The notes: a model not told the origin generated them from the sequence alone. 64,000 nt of DNA from Sulfotelmatobacter sp049792875 (GCA_049792875.1 JBARBI010000015.1:1-64000), one strand, 5' to 3'. Positions 8,686-17,977 are shown, counted from the first letter of the stretch. A program made the numbers and translations.

Positions 8686-10131
8686 ATGCGGTGTGCTTTG
8701 GCGCTGGTCGTGGTTGGATGTTGCTCGCTGGCGGCGGCGCAGACTCTTTCACCTGCGGTGCAAGCGCTCGTCAAGGTTAACGCTCCTGTTGTTGCTCTGA
8801 CGCACGTGCGGGTGATTGATGGCACGGGTGCGGCGGCGCGAGAGGATCAAACTGTCATTGTGAGCAACGGGAAGATTACGGCGGTGGGCGATGATTCCGG
8901 AGTGTATGCGCCGAAAGATGCGCAGGTGTTGGACCTGCGTGGATACAGCGTGATTCCGGGGCTCGTGGGAATGCATGATCACATTGTGTATCCCATGGGG
9001 AATGGAATCTACGGGGAGATGGCGTACAGCTTTCCGCGACTCTATCTGGCGGGCGGCGTGACGACGATCCGCACGACGGGGGCGTTGGAACCTTACACTG
9101 ATCTTGAGCTCAAGAAACAGATCGACGCGGGGCAAACGCCGGGTCCGAAGATCCACGTAACGGGGCCGTATCTGGAGGGCGCGGGTTCGTGGGCGCTGCA
9201 GATGCACCAACTGACCGGACCCGAGGACGCGACGAAAACGGTTAACTTCTGGCTCGATCAGGGCGTCGATAATTTCAAAGCCTACATGTTCATCACGCGG
9301 GCGGAGCTTGGAGCGGCGATTCAGGCGGCGCACAAGCGCGGAGCCAAGGTCACGGGACATCTGTGTTCTGTCAGCTTTCGCGAGGCGGCTGATCTGGGGA
9401 TTGATGACCTGGAGCACGGATTGTTCGTGGACACGGAGTTTCTGCCCGACAAGAAGCCGGACCAATGTCCGGAGAAATCCGAAGATCCCGTTCTGATGGC
9501 GAAGCTCGATGTGAATGCGGGCCCGCTGCACGAGACGATTTTGTATCTGGTGCAGCATCACGTTGCAGTGACCTCGACGCTTCCTGTGTTTGAGATGGGT
9601 AGCTTTGCGGGACGGCCGACGCTGCAAAAGCGTGTGCTCGACGCGCTGTCCCCGGATGCACGCAGCGCGCTGCTGGCGAATCGGGTGCGGTCGAGCGACA
9701 GCATCTATTTGAAACAGCGCTGGGGCAGCGAAGTTTCTCCCTGGCCGGCCGCGTTCAAGAAGGAGCTGGAATTTGAGTATGCGTTCTCGAAAGCAGGTGG
9801 ACTGTTGCTGGCGGGACTCGACCCCACGGGCATGGGAGGAGTCATCGCGGGCTTTGGCGATCAGCGGGAAGTGGAATTGCTGGTGGAGGCGGGATTCACG
9901 CCGCTGGAAGCGATCCACATTGCGACCGCGAACGGGGCGCAGTTTCTGGGAGAGCTCGACCGCATTGGAACGATTGCGCCCGGCAAGCAGGCGGACCTGG
10001 TCGTAATCAAAGGCGATCCGTCTAAGAAGATTGAGGATATTGAAAACGTCGAGACTGTCTTCAAAGACGGTATCGGCTACGATTCGAGCAAGTTGATTGA
10101 ATCGGTGCGGGGGATCGTGGGCAGCCGGTAG
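8686..10131 (+). CDS. Exported amidohydrolase-superfamily enzyme
   Basis: 481 residues with a signal peptide (MRCALALVVVGCCSLAAAQ) and an amidohydrolase TIM barrel. HVRVIDGTGAA and VIPGLVGMHDHIVYP give the first metal-binding HxH pair, GHLCS a further histidine, DDLEHG the next, and LLAGLDPTGMGG the conserved aspartate. The tail GTIAPGKQADLVVIKGDP is the usual C-terminal beta-sandwich return. These enzymes hydrolyse amide bonds in the periplasm, and imidazolonepropionase-like and peptidase-like members look alike, so the substrate is open. ATG 8686 follows GGAGG (8677-8681). The gene is followed by maf after 28 bases. Confidence 0.88.
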   Translation: MRCALALVVVGCCSLAAAQTLSPAVQALVKVNAPVVALTHVRVIDGTGAAAREDQTVIVSNGKITAVGDDSGVYAPKDAQVLDLRGYSVIPGLVGMHDHIVYPMGNGIYGEMAYSFPRLYLAGGVTTIRTTGALEPYTDLELKKQIDAGQTPGPKIHVTGPYLEGAGSWALQMHQLTGPEDATKTVNFWLDQGVDNFKAYMFITRAELGAAIQAAHKRGAKVTGHLCSVSFREAADLGIDDLEHGLFVDTEFLPDKKPDQCPEKSEDPVLMAKLDVNAGPLHETILYLVQHHVAVTSTLPVFEMGSFAGRPTLQKRVLDALSPDARSALLANRVRSSDSIYLKQRWGSEVSPWPAAFKKELEFEYAFSKAGGLLLAGLDPTGMGGVIAGFGDQREVELLVEAGFTPLEAIHIATANGAQFLGELDRIGTIAPGKQADLVVIKGDPSKKIEDIENVETVFKDGIGYDSSKLIESVRGIVGSR

Positions 10132-10159
10132 GAGAGCTGTCAATAAAAATCGAAATCCC

Positions 10160-10735
10160 ATGCTCGTTCTCGCCTCCGCATCGCCGCGACGCCAGGAACT
10201 GCTGCACAACGCAGGCATTTCGTTCAGCGTGCAGCCGGCGGATGTTGACGAGACTCCGCTGCCGGACGAGTCCGCGCGCGAGTGTGCGGAGCGGCTGGCG
10301 CGGGAGAAGGCGCTTACGGTCTGGCGCACGCGGCCGCAGGATCTGGTGCTGGGGGCCGACACGATTGTCGTGGTCGATGAGACGATCCTTGGCAAGCCGG
10401 CCGACGCGGACGATGCCGGTCGCATGCTGCGTCTGCTCTCCGGGCGCGTGCACAAAGTGATCACGGGGGTCTGCCTGGTTGAGGCAGTCGTCAAGGAAAG
10501 TAACGAACGGGGAAGAACTGCCTCCGAGACCACGCTGGTGACCATGAGTGAGATCTCCGACGACGAGATTCGCGCGTATGTTGCGACCGGTGAGCCCATG
10601 GACAAGGCGGGAGCGTACGCCATCCAAGGACGAGCTTCGCGCTGGATTCCGCGCATTGAAGGAGATTACAGTAACGTGGTCGGACTGCCGGTGGCGCTGG
10701 TTTACCGTATGCTACGCGAGCGACGAAGAGTTTGA
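10160..10735 (+). CDS. maf: Maf-family nucleotide pyrophosphatase
   Basis: 191 residues. LASASPRRQELL is the Maf N-terminal signature, VLGADTIVVVD carries the catalytic aspartate, and GKPAD, SGRVHKVITGV and YAIQGRASRWIPRIEGDYSNVVGLP are the remaining family blocks. Maf proteins hydrolyse dTTP, UTP and modified nucleotides to monophosphates, and some affect septum formation. Length is normal. The ATG at 10160 starts directly at the conserved motif. It is probably co-transcribed with the amidohydrolase upstream. Confidence 0.93.
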   Translation: MLVLASASPRRQELLHNAGISFSVQPADVDETPLPDESARECAERLAREKALTVWRTRPQDLVLGADTIVVVDETILGKPADADDAGRMLRLLSGRVHKVITGVCLVEAVVKESNERGRTASETTLVTMSEISDDEIRAYVATGEPMDKAGAYAIQGRASRWIPRIEGDYSNVVGLPVALVYRMLRERRRV

Positions 10736-10809
10736 ATTCCGGGTGCTGCCTTGTAGACCAACAAACCGAAACGGGCGCAGGATAAAGTTGGCGGAGAACT
10801 GCGGGACGG

Positions 10810-11001
10810 TTAGGACTTCTTTTCTTCTTCTTTGGGTGCTTCTTTCTTGTCGGCCTCGGGGTCTTTCATCGCGGACTTGAAGTTGCGGATGCCTTCACCC
10901 AGACCCTTGCCCACGGCGGCGAACTTGCTGGTGCCGAAGACCAGAAGTGCGATCGCGATAATTAACAGCAAATGCAAAGGCTGGAAAAGACCCTCACCCA
11001 T
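10810..11001 (-). CDS. tatA: Twin-arginine translocase subunit TatA/TatE
   Basis: 63 residues with the TatA layout. There is one short membrane helix (LLLIIAIALLVFG), the FG hinge, an amphipathic helix (KFAAVGKGLGEGIRNFK) and an acidic/lysine-rich tail. TatA multimers form the pore that exports folded proteins. There is no tatB or tatC nearby. It stands alone with its own promoter at 11063-11091, about 60 bases upstream. Confidence 0.92.
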   Translation of the reverse strand: MGEGLFQPLHLLLIIAIALLVFGTSKFAAVGKGLGEGIRNFKSAMKDPEADKKEAPKEEEKKS

Positions 11002-11062
11002 AAGTCCTCCACGGGACGGTCTCCGCGAGTACAGCGTAAGTCAGCCGAAGGCCCCTGAGAAA

Positions 11063-11091
11063 ATTCTAGGCTACCGCACCCGCGGAGTCAA
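11063..11091 (-). promoter_or_regulatory. Sigma-70 promoter of tatA
   Basis: On the minus strand, TTGACT (11091-11086), a 17-bp spacer and TAGAAT (11068-11063). The match to consensus is close and it points into tatA. Confidence 0.75.
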
Positions 11092-11189
11092 AGGTGGCGG
11101 ACAGGCGTCACGCTGGTTTTTTGCGAACGCTCACCTGTGGCCGTCGCTGACGTCTATTCTCGAAGAATACTTTCCAGAGGTGGCCTCGG

Positions 11190-11873
11190 ATGCTGAAGCC
11201 TCGCTTAGTCGCGCTTGCGCTGCTGCTAGCCCTGCAGAATGTCGTAACCGTGTCCGCGCAAAACTCGGCCGCAGCGCCAGTTACGCCGCCGGTTCAGCAA
11301 CGCAAGACCAGCGACCCCTATACGGGAGATCTCTCTGTTTTTGAATCTCCAGGCCGCGAGGAGCGGCTTCAGATCAACCGCGTGATGGACATTCTGGGCA
11401 TTGCTCCGGGAAAGGCTGTGGCCGACATTGGGGCCGGGTCCGGGTGGTTCAGCGTTCGCGCGGCGAAGCGTGTGGGCACAGGCGGCCTGGTATATGCGGT
11501 TGACATTAACCAGGAGGCGATCCGCTACATCGGCGAGCGGGCGCAAAAAGAGCATTTGCAGAATGTGAAGACGATCCTGAGCGACGCCGACAACGCGCGG
11601 TTGCCCGCAGGGTCAGTGGACGCGGTGCTGTTGCTGAAGACCTATCATGAGGTTGCTCATCCCGTGACCTTGCTGCAGAACTTGCGGCCGGCGTTGCGTT
11701 CCGGAGCGAAGCTGGGAATCATTGACCGCAACGGAAACGGAGAGGACCACGGAGTCGGCCGCGACGTGGTGATTCGCGAGGCGAAACAGGCGGGCTACTC
11801 GCTGCAGGAGCAGCATGACTTTGTGAAGGGTGACAAGATGGATTACTTCCTGGTGTTCACTCCAGAACCGTAA
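11190..11873 (+). CDS. SAM-dependent methyltransferase with a signal peptide
   Basis: 227 residues. The first 23 (MLKPRLVALALLLALQNVVT...) look like a signal peptide ending at SAQ. A class I methyltransferase follows, with VADIGAGSGWFSVRAAKR as motif I, VYAVDINQEAI as the acidic motif and VDAVLLLKTYHEV as motif IV. An exported enzyme of this fold is unusual because S-adenosylmethionine is cytoplasmic. The N-terminus may be a membrane anchor with the domain inside, or the enzyme may have another role. The last 17 bases overlap the converging gene at 11857. Confidence 0.82.
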   Translation: MLKPRLVALALLLALQNVVTVSAQNSAAAPVTPPVQQRKTSDPYTGDLSVFESPGREERLQINRVMDILGIAPGKAVADIGAGSGWFSVRAAKRVGTGGLVYAVDINQEAIRYIGERAQKEHLQNVKTILSDADNARLPAGSVDAVLLLKTYHEVAHPVTLLQNLRPALRSGAKLGIIDRNGNGEDHGVGRDVVIREAKQAGYSLQEQHDFVKGDKMDYFLVFTPEP

Positions 11874-12177
11874 CCTCATCGACTGCCGACCAGGTAGTGC
11901 GTTTCAAGTCAGCAAAGGCCGGGAGATCGGCATCGGAAGCCGCACCTTGTGGACTTGCCCACGCGGCTTCCATGCTCGACCAATTCTCGAAGTGAAGTTC
12001 GACTACCGCGTCCCACCCGGGTGTCCGCTTGGGATCAGCACAGACGAAGTTTTGGACGTACTTTCGCAGTCCCGGCAACTTTTTCGCCAGAGGTCCATGA
12101 ATCTCTTGCAGATGCCGCCGAAACTGTTCCGGAGTCAGGTCGGGCCGTTTGTAAATGACAACCATGAACTTGAGCAT
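11857..12177 (-). CDS. EthD-family small protein
   Basis: 106 residues with the ferredoxin-like EthD pattern: FMVVIYKRPDLTPEQFRRHLQEIHGPLAKKLPGLRKYV, then a second half ending in a strand. Family members are dimeric and occur with ether or aromatic degradation genes, but the biochemical role is poorly known. No ribosome-binding site is clear. Its end overlaps the 3' end of the convergent methyltransferase gene. It lies 15 bases after the M20 peptidase gene and probably belongs to the same transcript. Confidence 0.82.
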   Translation of the reverse strand: MLKFMVVIYKRPDLTPEQFRRHLQEIHGPLAKKLPGLRKYVQNFVCADPKRTPGWDAVVELHFENWSSMEAAWASPQGAASDADLPAFADLKRTTWSAVDEVTVLE

Positions 12178-12192
12178 GTTGCGCCTTAAGTT

Positions 12193-13380
12193 TCAAACGC
12201 TCTCGATCATGCCGGCTAAAAGCAGTGCGCGGCGCGGCAACTCGGAGATCACGATGTGTTCGTGGACGGCATGGGCTCCCTGACCGACTCCTCCCATGCC
12301 ATCGAGGGTGGGGATGCCCATGCCGGCGGTGAAGTTGCCGTCGGAGCCTCCACCCACTGAGGCTTCCTCGAGTTTCCAGTCAATCTGTTTTGCGATTGCC
12401 TGCGCTTTCTTGTAAAGCGCGGCCACGCCGGCATTTCGCTCCATGGGCAGGCGGTTGATGCCACCTTCGACGCTGAGTGTGCAGTACTTGTCGAAGGGCT
12501 TCAAGGCGCGGAACTTGCGGTCGAGGGAGGCGGCCTGGCTGGCGCGAGCGATGCGCACGTCGATTTCAGCCGTGGCTTCCGCGGCGATCACGTTGGTGCG
12601 AGTTCCACCTCGAAGGACGCCGGGATTTACCGATAGACCGCGCCGTAAATCGTTCAGCTTCGAGATGGAGATGATTTGCCGGGAGAGTTCGAGGATGGCG
12701 CTGTGCCCTTTGCCCGGGTCGAGACCCGCGTGCGCGGCTACGCCGTTGACCTTCAGGGTGTAATCCCCTACGCCCTTGCGCGCGGTCTTGACTGCTCCGT
12801 GCAAGCCGGCCGCAGGTTCAAGCACGAGCACCGCCGCAGAGTTTTTCGCGAGAGCTTCCGTGATTTTGCGCGAGGAATTGCTGCCGACTTCTTCGTCAGA
12901 GACGAGAAAGACGGTGACGGGGCGGGGCAGCCCGGTGTGCCACCCCCGCAGCGCCTCAATCGCAAAGAACATGAGCGCGATGCCCGACTTCATGTCGAGC
13001 ACGCCGGGTCCGTGCATGCGACCGCCGGCGACCTGGCACGGCATGGTGGAGAGCGTGCCCAGCGGATAGACGGTGTCAAAATGACCCAGCAGAAGAACAG
13101 GCTTGAGCTTTTCGTGTCCGCGGAAATCGATTTGGACATTGTCGGCAAAGTCCTGGGCGCGATGGACACGCGCACGGCCGCCCAGGGCCTCGAAGCGTCC
13201 AGCGAGCAACGCGCCCATGCGGTCGCCCGCCAACTTGTTGTCGCTGGGAGATTCGACTTCGACAAACTCGCGGATGGTCTGGACGATGTCGTCCTGCCGG
13301 GCTTCGAAGTAGCGCAGCCGGTCCTTCCATCCGGTGTTTGATTGATCCTGCTTTGCGCGGGTTGTTTTCCTGGGCGACAT
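12193..13380 (-). CDS. M20-family metallopeptidase (glutamate carboxypeptidase-like)
   Basis: 395 residues. The zinc ligands and catalytic residues of the M20 family are present: LGHFDTVYP (His and catalytic Asp), GVLDMKSG (bridging Asp), SDEEVGS (catalytic Glu and ligand), LEPAA and AVHEHI (last His). A lid/dimerisation domain starts near GVGDYTLKVNGVAAHAG. No signal peptide is visible; the N-terminus is basic (MSPRKTTRAK). The closest type is carboxypeptidase G2-like, removing C-terminal glutamate or similar. The gene diverges from fabZ. Confidence 0.88.
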   Translation of the reverse strand: MSPRKTTRAKQDQSNTGWKDRLRYFEARQDDIVQTIREFVEVESPSDNKLAGDRMGALLAGRFEALGGRARVHRAQDFADNVQIDFRGHEKLKPVLLLGHFDTVYPLGTLSTMPCQVAGGRMHGPGVLDMKSGIALMFFAIEALRGWHTGLPRPVTVFLVSDEEVGSNSSRKITEALAKNSAAVLVLEPAAGLHGAVKTARKGVGDYTLKVNGVAAHAGLDPGKGHSAILELSRQIISISKLNDLRRGLSVNPGVLRGGTRTNVIAAEATAEIDVRIARASQAASLDRKFRALKPFDKYCTLSVEGGINRLPMERNAGVAALYKKAQAIAKQIDWKLEEASVGGGSDGNFTAGMGIPTLDGMGGVGQGAHAVHEHIVISELPRRALLLAGMIESV

Positions 13381-13583
13381 AGTTCAGCTGTTCTCCGGGC
13401 CGGGGCGGTGAAACACGTCGAGGTTCAAGAGCTTGTACCGCAGAGATCGCACAGAACTTCCGCGAAGGCCGCTGAGGAGAAGATGGGCGCGATTCTGAAG
13501 GCGCACCACTGCTCCTTGGGAAGACCAAGGCGCCGAGGGCACAAGTCGTACAGTATAATCTTCAGGCCGTCTTGAGACGAACC

Positions 13584-14117
13584 ATGAATGAGAGCACCCC
13601 TGTGCCGGATCCTTCGCCCGGCTCGACGAAGACCGGGCTCGACATCCACGATATTCTGAAAATCCTGCCGCACCGCTATCCGCTATTGCTGATTGACCGT
13701 GTGCTGGTTTTGAAGCGCAAAGAGCGCATTGTGGCCATCAAGAATGTGACCATCAACGAGCCGTTCTTCGTGGGTCACTTTCCGGGCCTGCCTATTATGC
13801 CGGGAGTGTTGATTGTGGAAGCCATCGCCCAGGCGGGTGGAGCGCTGCTATTGACCGAGGTGGAAGACAGCACCGACAAGGTGATGGTTTTTACTGGGAT
13901 CGAGCGTGCCAAGTTCCGCCGGCCGGTCAGCCCGGGCGACCAGTTGCGGCTGGAAGTGGAAGTGAAAGGCTGGCGCTCGGTGCCGGGCATGACTGCGGCG
14001 AAGATGCAGGGCTATGCCTACGTGGGCGACAAACGCGTGGCGGAGGCGGCGGTCTCGTGCCAGTTGATTGACAAGTCGCGCGGGCGGGCATCGGACGACG
14101 GCAACGCCGGATCGTGA
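13584..14117 (+). CDS. fabZ: 3-hydroxyacyl-ACP dehydratase FabZ
   Basis: 177 residues of hot-dog fold. ILKILPHRYPLLLIDRV and FFVGHFPGLPIMPGVLIVEAIAQAGG carry the catalytic His and Glu. FabZ dehydrates 3-hydroxyacyl-ACP in fatty acid elongation and so competes with LpxA for 3-hydroxyacyl-ACP. A TATAAT at 13554-13559 lies 24 bases upstream. The N-terminal roughly 20 residues before LDIHDILK are extra. lpxA follows after 63 bases, the usual lipid A gene order. Confidence 0.94.
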   Translation: MNESTPVPDPSPGSTKTGLDIHDILKILPHRYPLLLIDRVLVLKRKERIVAIKNVTINEPFFVGHFPGLPIMPGVLIVEAIAQAGGALLLTEVEDSTDKVMVFTGIERAKFRRPVSPGDQLRLEVEVKGWRSVPGMTAAKMQGYAYVGDKRVAEAAVSCQLIDKSRGRASDDGNAGS

Positions 14118-14180
14118 TGGCTCAGCGCGGCAATCGTTCAGCAACGATTGCATGCAACTATCGGCAGTGAACCGTCGCCC

Positions 14181-14972
14181 ATGAATTCAGCTGCGATGAA
14201 TGTACATCCCACGGCCTTGATCGATGCGCGCGCGAAGGTTCCTGCGTCTTGCAAGATCGGGCCCTATTGCGTGATTGGCGCAAATGTGGAACTGGGCGAA
14301 CGGTGCCGCCTGGAGTCGCATGTGGCGATCGAGGGGCCGACGAAAATTGGCGCCGACAACACTTTCTTCCCTTTTTGCGCCATCGGCATGGCACCGCAGG
14401 ATGTTACCTACCGAGGCGAGTCCACGCGCCTTGAGATCGGCGATCACAACGAGATCCGCGAGTGCGTGACCATCAATCGGGGCACGGTGAAGGGTGGCGG
14501 ACTCACCAAGGTTGGCAGCCACTTGCTCATCATGGCTTACACGCACATCGGGCACGATTGCGTGATCGAGGATCATGCCATGCTGGTGAATGGCGCGACT
14601 CTGGGTGGACACGTGACGGTGGAAGAATGGGCGGTGGTCGGAGCGCTGTGCCCGGTGCACCAGTTCGTACGCATCGGAGCGCACTCCTATATCGGCGGCG
14701 GCACCACGATTACTCAGGATGTTCTGCCGTACTCCATGACTTCGGCGGCGCGCGACACCCACGCCTATGGGATGAATAAAGTTGGCCTTGAACGGCGCGG
14801 ATTCTCGAAGGAACGCATTGCGAAGATCCACCACGCCTACAAGATTCTGCTGGCCTCGAAGATGAACACGTCGCAAGCGCTGGAAAAACTAAAGTCGGAA
14901 CCGGACCGCGGGGACGATGTGGACATGCTGATCCGGTTCATCGAGGGATCGGAGAGAGGGATTATCAAGTAA
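14181..14972 (+). CDS. lpxA: UDP-N-acetylglucosamine O-acyltransferase LpxA
   Basis: 263 residues. A left-handed parallel beta-helix is formed by hexapeptide repeats (IGPYCVIGANVELGERCRLE and on). The active-site region is MAYTHIGHDCVIED, with the catalytic His, followed by GGHVTVEEWAVVGALCPVHQF. The C-terminal helical part starts at RRGFSKERIAKIHHAYK. It transfers 3-hydroxyacyl chains from ACP to UDP-GlcNAc, the first step of lipid A synthesis. ATG 14181 or ATG 14196 (MNVHPTALID) are both possible. Downstream lpxI and the oxidoreductase at 19589 complete a dispersed lipid A set. Confidence 0.95.
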   Translation: MNSAAMNVHPTALIDARAKVPASCKIGPYCVIGANVELGERCRLESHVAIEGPTKIGADNTFFPFCAIGMAPQDVTYRGESTRLEIGDHNEIRECVTINRGTVKGGGLTKVGSHLLIMAYTHIGHDCVIEDHAMLVNGATLGGHVTVEEWAVVGALCPVHQFVRIGAHSYIGGGTTITQDVLPYSMTSAARDTHAYGMNKVGLERRGFSKERIAKIHHAYKILLASKMNTSQALEKLKSEPDRGDDVDMLIRFIEGSERGIIK

Positions 14973-14990
14973 GAGCCCGCTCAGCGGCGC

Positions 14991-16904
14991 TTAATTCCCA
15001 GGCGTTGCCGTCCCCTTTTTGTCCAGTAATTTCTCCATCTCATCCATCACGCGATTCATCTTCTTGACCGTGAGTTCCAGCGGTTCGTCGGTGGTCATGT
15101 CAACACCCGCGTCCTTCAGGAGTTCGATTGGGTATTTCGACTTGCCCGCCGAAATGAATTTCAAATAGTGTTCGGTGGCACCAGGTTCGCCCGAGAGCAC
15201 CTTTTCAGACAAGGCGGAAGATGCGGTGAATGAAGTCGCATACTGGAAAACATAAAAAGAATTGTAGAAATGGGGAATGTAGGCCCACTCGTTGGCGATG
15301 TAATCGTCCACGATGCACACGCCCTGATCGTTGCCGTAGTATTTTTTGACGATCTGGCTGTAGAGTTTTGACAGAGCGTCGCCGGTGAGGGGCTGCCCCT
15401 TCTCAACCATTTCGTGCATGCGAAGTTCAAACTCCGCGAACTGAGTTTGGCGGAAGACGGTTCCCTTGATGCTCTCCAGGTAGTTCCCCAGTAAGGCAAG
15501 CCGAGTCGCATCATCTTTAATTTTCTTGAGCATGTAATCGATGAGAAGAGCTTCGTTGAAGGTGGAAGCGACTTCCGCAACAAAAGTCGGATAGGAAGAC
15601 ATGGGATACGGCTGGGTCTTATTGGAGAAGTAGCTGTGCATGGTGTGCCCGAGTTCGTGGGCCAGGGTGCTCATGTCGTCATACTTCCCGTTGTAGTTCA
15701 GCAGCATGTAGGGGTGAACGTCGTAGGCCGCTCCGTTGGAATAAGCCCCGGAGGTTTTACCTTCGGTTGGATACATGTCAATCCAGCGTTCGGTGAAGGC
15801 ACGCTTCGCGCCCGCGGCATACTCGGGGCCAAGCGGGGCAAGAGCTTCCAGGATGTTTTGCTCGGCCACGTCCACCGGATATTTTGTGTCGACCGAAGAG
15901 ACAAGAGGGGCATACAGATCGTAATAATGGAGTTCGGGAAGAGCCATCATTCGTTTCCGGAGTTTGAGGTAGCGCTGAAACGTTGGCAGATTGCGATTGA
16001 CTCCGTCCACTAGCCTCGAATACACGGAAACAGGGATGTTGGGCTCATCCAAGGCGGCTTGCAGGGAGGTATCGTAGTTGCGCGCATGTGCGTAGAAGAC
16101 GGATGTCTGCACATTGGAATTCATCATGGAGCCAAAGGTCCCGCGATATTTTCCCAAGGCGGTGAAGAAGGCTTCCATGACCTTCTGCCGATCTTCGCGG
16201 GAGCTTGAAGCCCGGTTGAGGGAAAAAGCTGCCTTGTCGAGCTTGACCGTCTTGCCGTCGGCCAGGATGACGGATGGATAGGGAAAATCGGCATCGGCAA
16301 AGATGCTGTAGACGCTGGATGGGCCGCTGGCCATCACGGAGGACCCGGCCAGGAGTTTTTCCTCCGGGGTGCTGAGGGTGTGAGCGCGGCGACGGGCGAT
16401 GTCCTCGAGGTAATGGCGGAAAACATGCAGCCGGGGCTCTTGCGCGAGAAAGCGCTCGATGGTCGCGTTATCCATTTTGAGGATCTCGGGCTCGATAAAT
16501 GCCTCTTCAGTTCCCAGAACCGACCCGAGCTGAATCATTTCCTGCTGCATGGCCTGATAGGAACTGACTCGGGTGTCCTGGTCAGAATTCATGCTCGCGT
16601 ATACGTAGAGGCGCGTGAACTCTTTGTCGAGGTTGCTCTGGGTCTCCAGAGCGTCCGCCAAGCGGGAGGCAGAGGAAGCCAGGGTGCCTTGAAACTGCCG
16701 AAGCTTCGGAAACTCAGACGCAAGCTTTTCCTTCGCCGTACGCCAAGCCTGATCGGAGGGGTAAATGGACGTGAGATCCCACTTGTACTCGTCCGGTACT
16801 TTGCTGCGATCGTGCTCCTGGGCTTGTGAAACAAGGGTTGAGAGGGCGAACAGCACAAGCGCGCCCGGCAGGTGGCGCAGGACGGTGGCAAGATCAATGT
16901 GCAT
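14991..16904 (-). CDS. pepF: Exported oligoendopeptidase F (M3 family)
   Basis: 637 residues. The zinc site is LAHELGHTMHSYFSNK, with the downstream glutamate in EVASTFNEALL. N-terminal PepF domain features (YKWDLTSIYPSDQAW, LARLYVYASMNSDQD-like) are present. The start at 16904 gives MHIDLATVLRHLPGALVLFALSTLVSQA, a clear signal peptide, and AAGGAG precedes it by 8 bases. PepF is classically cytoplasmic, so this copy probably works in the periplasm on short peptides. The gene is inserted in opposite orientation between lpxA and lpxI. Confidence 0.92.
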   Translation of the reverse strand: MHIDLATVLRHLPGALVLFALSTLVSQAQEHDRSKVPDEYKWDLTSIYPSDQAWRTAKEKLASEFPKLRQFQGTLASSASRLADALETQSNLDKEFTRLYVYASMNSDQDTRVSSYQAMQQEMIQLGSVLGTEEAFIEPEILKMDNATIERFLAQEPRLHVFRHYLEDIARRRAHTLSTPEEKLLAGSSVMASGPSSVYSIFADADFPYPSVILADGKTVKLDKAAFSLNRASSSREDRQKVMEAFFTALGKYRGTFGSMMNSNVQTSVFYAHARNYDTSLQAALDEPNIPVSVYSRLVDGVNRNLPTFQRYLKLRKRMMALPELHYYDLYAPLVSSVDTKYPVDVAEQNILEALAPLGPEYAAGAKRAFTERWIDMYPTEGKTSGAYSNGAAYDVHPYMLLNYNGKYDDMSTLAHELGHTMHSYFSNKTQPYPMSSYPTFVAEVASTFNEALLIDYMLKKIKDDATRLALLGNYLESIKGTVFRQTQFAEFELRMHEMVEKGQPLTGDALSKLYSQIVKKYYGNDQGVCIVDDYIANEWAYIPHFYNSFYVFQYATSFTASSALSEKVLSGEPGATEHYLKFISAGKSKYPIELLKDAGVDMTTDEPLELTVKKMNRVMDEMEKLLDKKGTATPGN

Positions 16905-17119
16905 TGGTGTTGCTCCTTCGCAATTAGACGGGTTCCGAGACAAAACAGAAGCGGAATTAGAACCCCGGGATCGGAAATATCACATTGTAGCCAGCGAGAG
17001 CTCACGGAAACAGATTGTTTCAACGCCGCAGGGCTATGTTCCCAGCGCGGCGCGAAGAGGTTCTTTTTTGATTCTAAGTGCTAGACTGACTCGACGTCGG
17101 TCTAAATCAACGCCTATTC

Positions 17120-17971
17120 ATGCTTGTTCAGAACGAAAGACTTGGCCTTATCGCCGGCAATGGCAAGTTCCCCTTCCTCGTCTTGGACGCGGCGCGGGCA
17201 CAGGGATACGAAGTGGTGGTGGCGGCGATTCTGGAAGAAGCCTTCCCGGAGATCGAATCCCACGGCGCGGCCGCGGTGCACTGGCTCTCGCTGGGGGAAC
17301 TGTCGAAGCTGATCGAGACCTTTCAGCGGGAAGGAGTGCGGCGAGCAATCATGGCGGGGCAGGTCCGGCACAAGCAGATCTTTTCCAGCATACGGCCGGA
17401 CTGGCGGCTGGCCAAGCTTCTGCTCTCGCTCACCACGCGCAATACCGACTCGCTGCTGGGCGCGGTGGCGAAAGTGTTGGGCGATGAAGGCATCACGCTG
17501 GAAAGATCCACCTGGCTGCTCGAACCCCTGCTCGTGAAGCCGGGCGTGCTGACGCAGCGGGAGCCCACCGAGCAGGAGCGCAAGAACATTGAATATGGAC
17601 GGGCAGTAGCCCGACAGCTGGTGCAGCATGACATTGGGCAGACCGTGGTGATCGCCGAATCCGCGTGCGTCGCGGTCGAAGCCATGGAAGGCACCGACGC
17701 CACGATCGAGCGCGCGGGACAGATTATGCGGTCTTTGGACAGCGACGCCTCCACGCTGAGCCGCTCCCTCACCGTGGTGAAGATTGCCAAGCCGAATCAA
17801 GACATGCGGTTCGATGTGCCGGTGATCGGCGTAAAGACAATTGAGGTGATGAAAGCGGCGGGAGCGAGTTGTCTCGCAGTGGACGCAGGGAAATGTCTGC
17901 TGCTGGATGGCGAGAAGATTCCGGATGCGGCGAACGCGGCGGGAATCGCGATCGTCGCAGAAGGCGGGTGA
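17120..17971 (+). CDS. lpxI: UDP-2,3-diacylglucosamine pyrophosphatase LpxI
   Basis: 283 residues. LGLIAGNGKFPFLVLDAARAQG is the N-terminal LpxI signature. MAGQVRHKQIF, TRNTDSLLGAVAKVL and, in the C-terminal domain, GQTVVIAESACVAVEAMEGTDATIERAG with DMRFDVPVIG carry the catalytic and binding residues. LpxI hydrolyses UDP-diacylglucosamine to lipid X. It replaces LpxH in lineages such as alphaproteobacteria and acidobacteria. lpxD, lpxB and lpxC are not in the window. A DinB-like gene starts 6 bases after its stop. Confidence 0.95.
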   Translation: MLVQNERLGLIAGNGKFPFLVLDAARAQGYEVVVAAILEEAFPEIESHGAAAVHWLSLGELSKLIETFQREGVRRAIMAGQVRHKQIFSSIRPDWRLAKLLLSLTTRNTDSLLGAVAKVLGDEGITLERSTWLLEPLLVKPGVLTQREPTEQERKNIEYGRAVARQLVQHDIGQTVVIAESACVAVEAMEGTDATIERAGQIMRSLDSDASTLSRSLTVVKIAKPNQDMRFDVPVIGVKTIEVMKAAGASCLAVDAGKCLLLDGEKIPDAANAAGIAIVAEGG

Positions 17972-17977
17972 AGGCTC

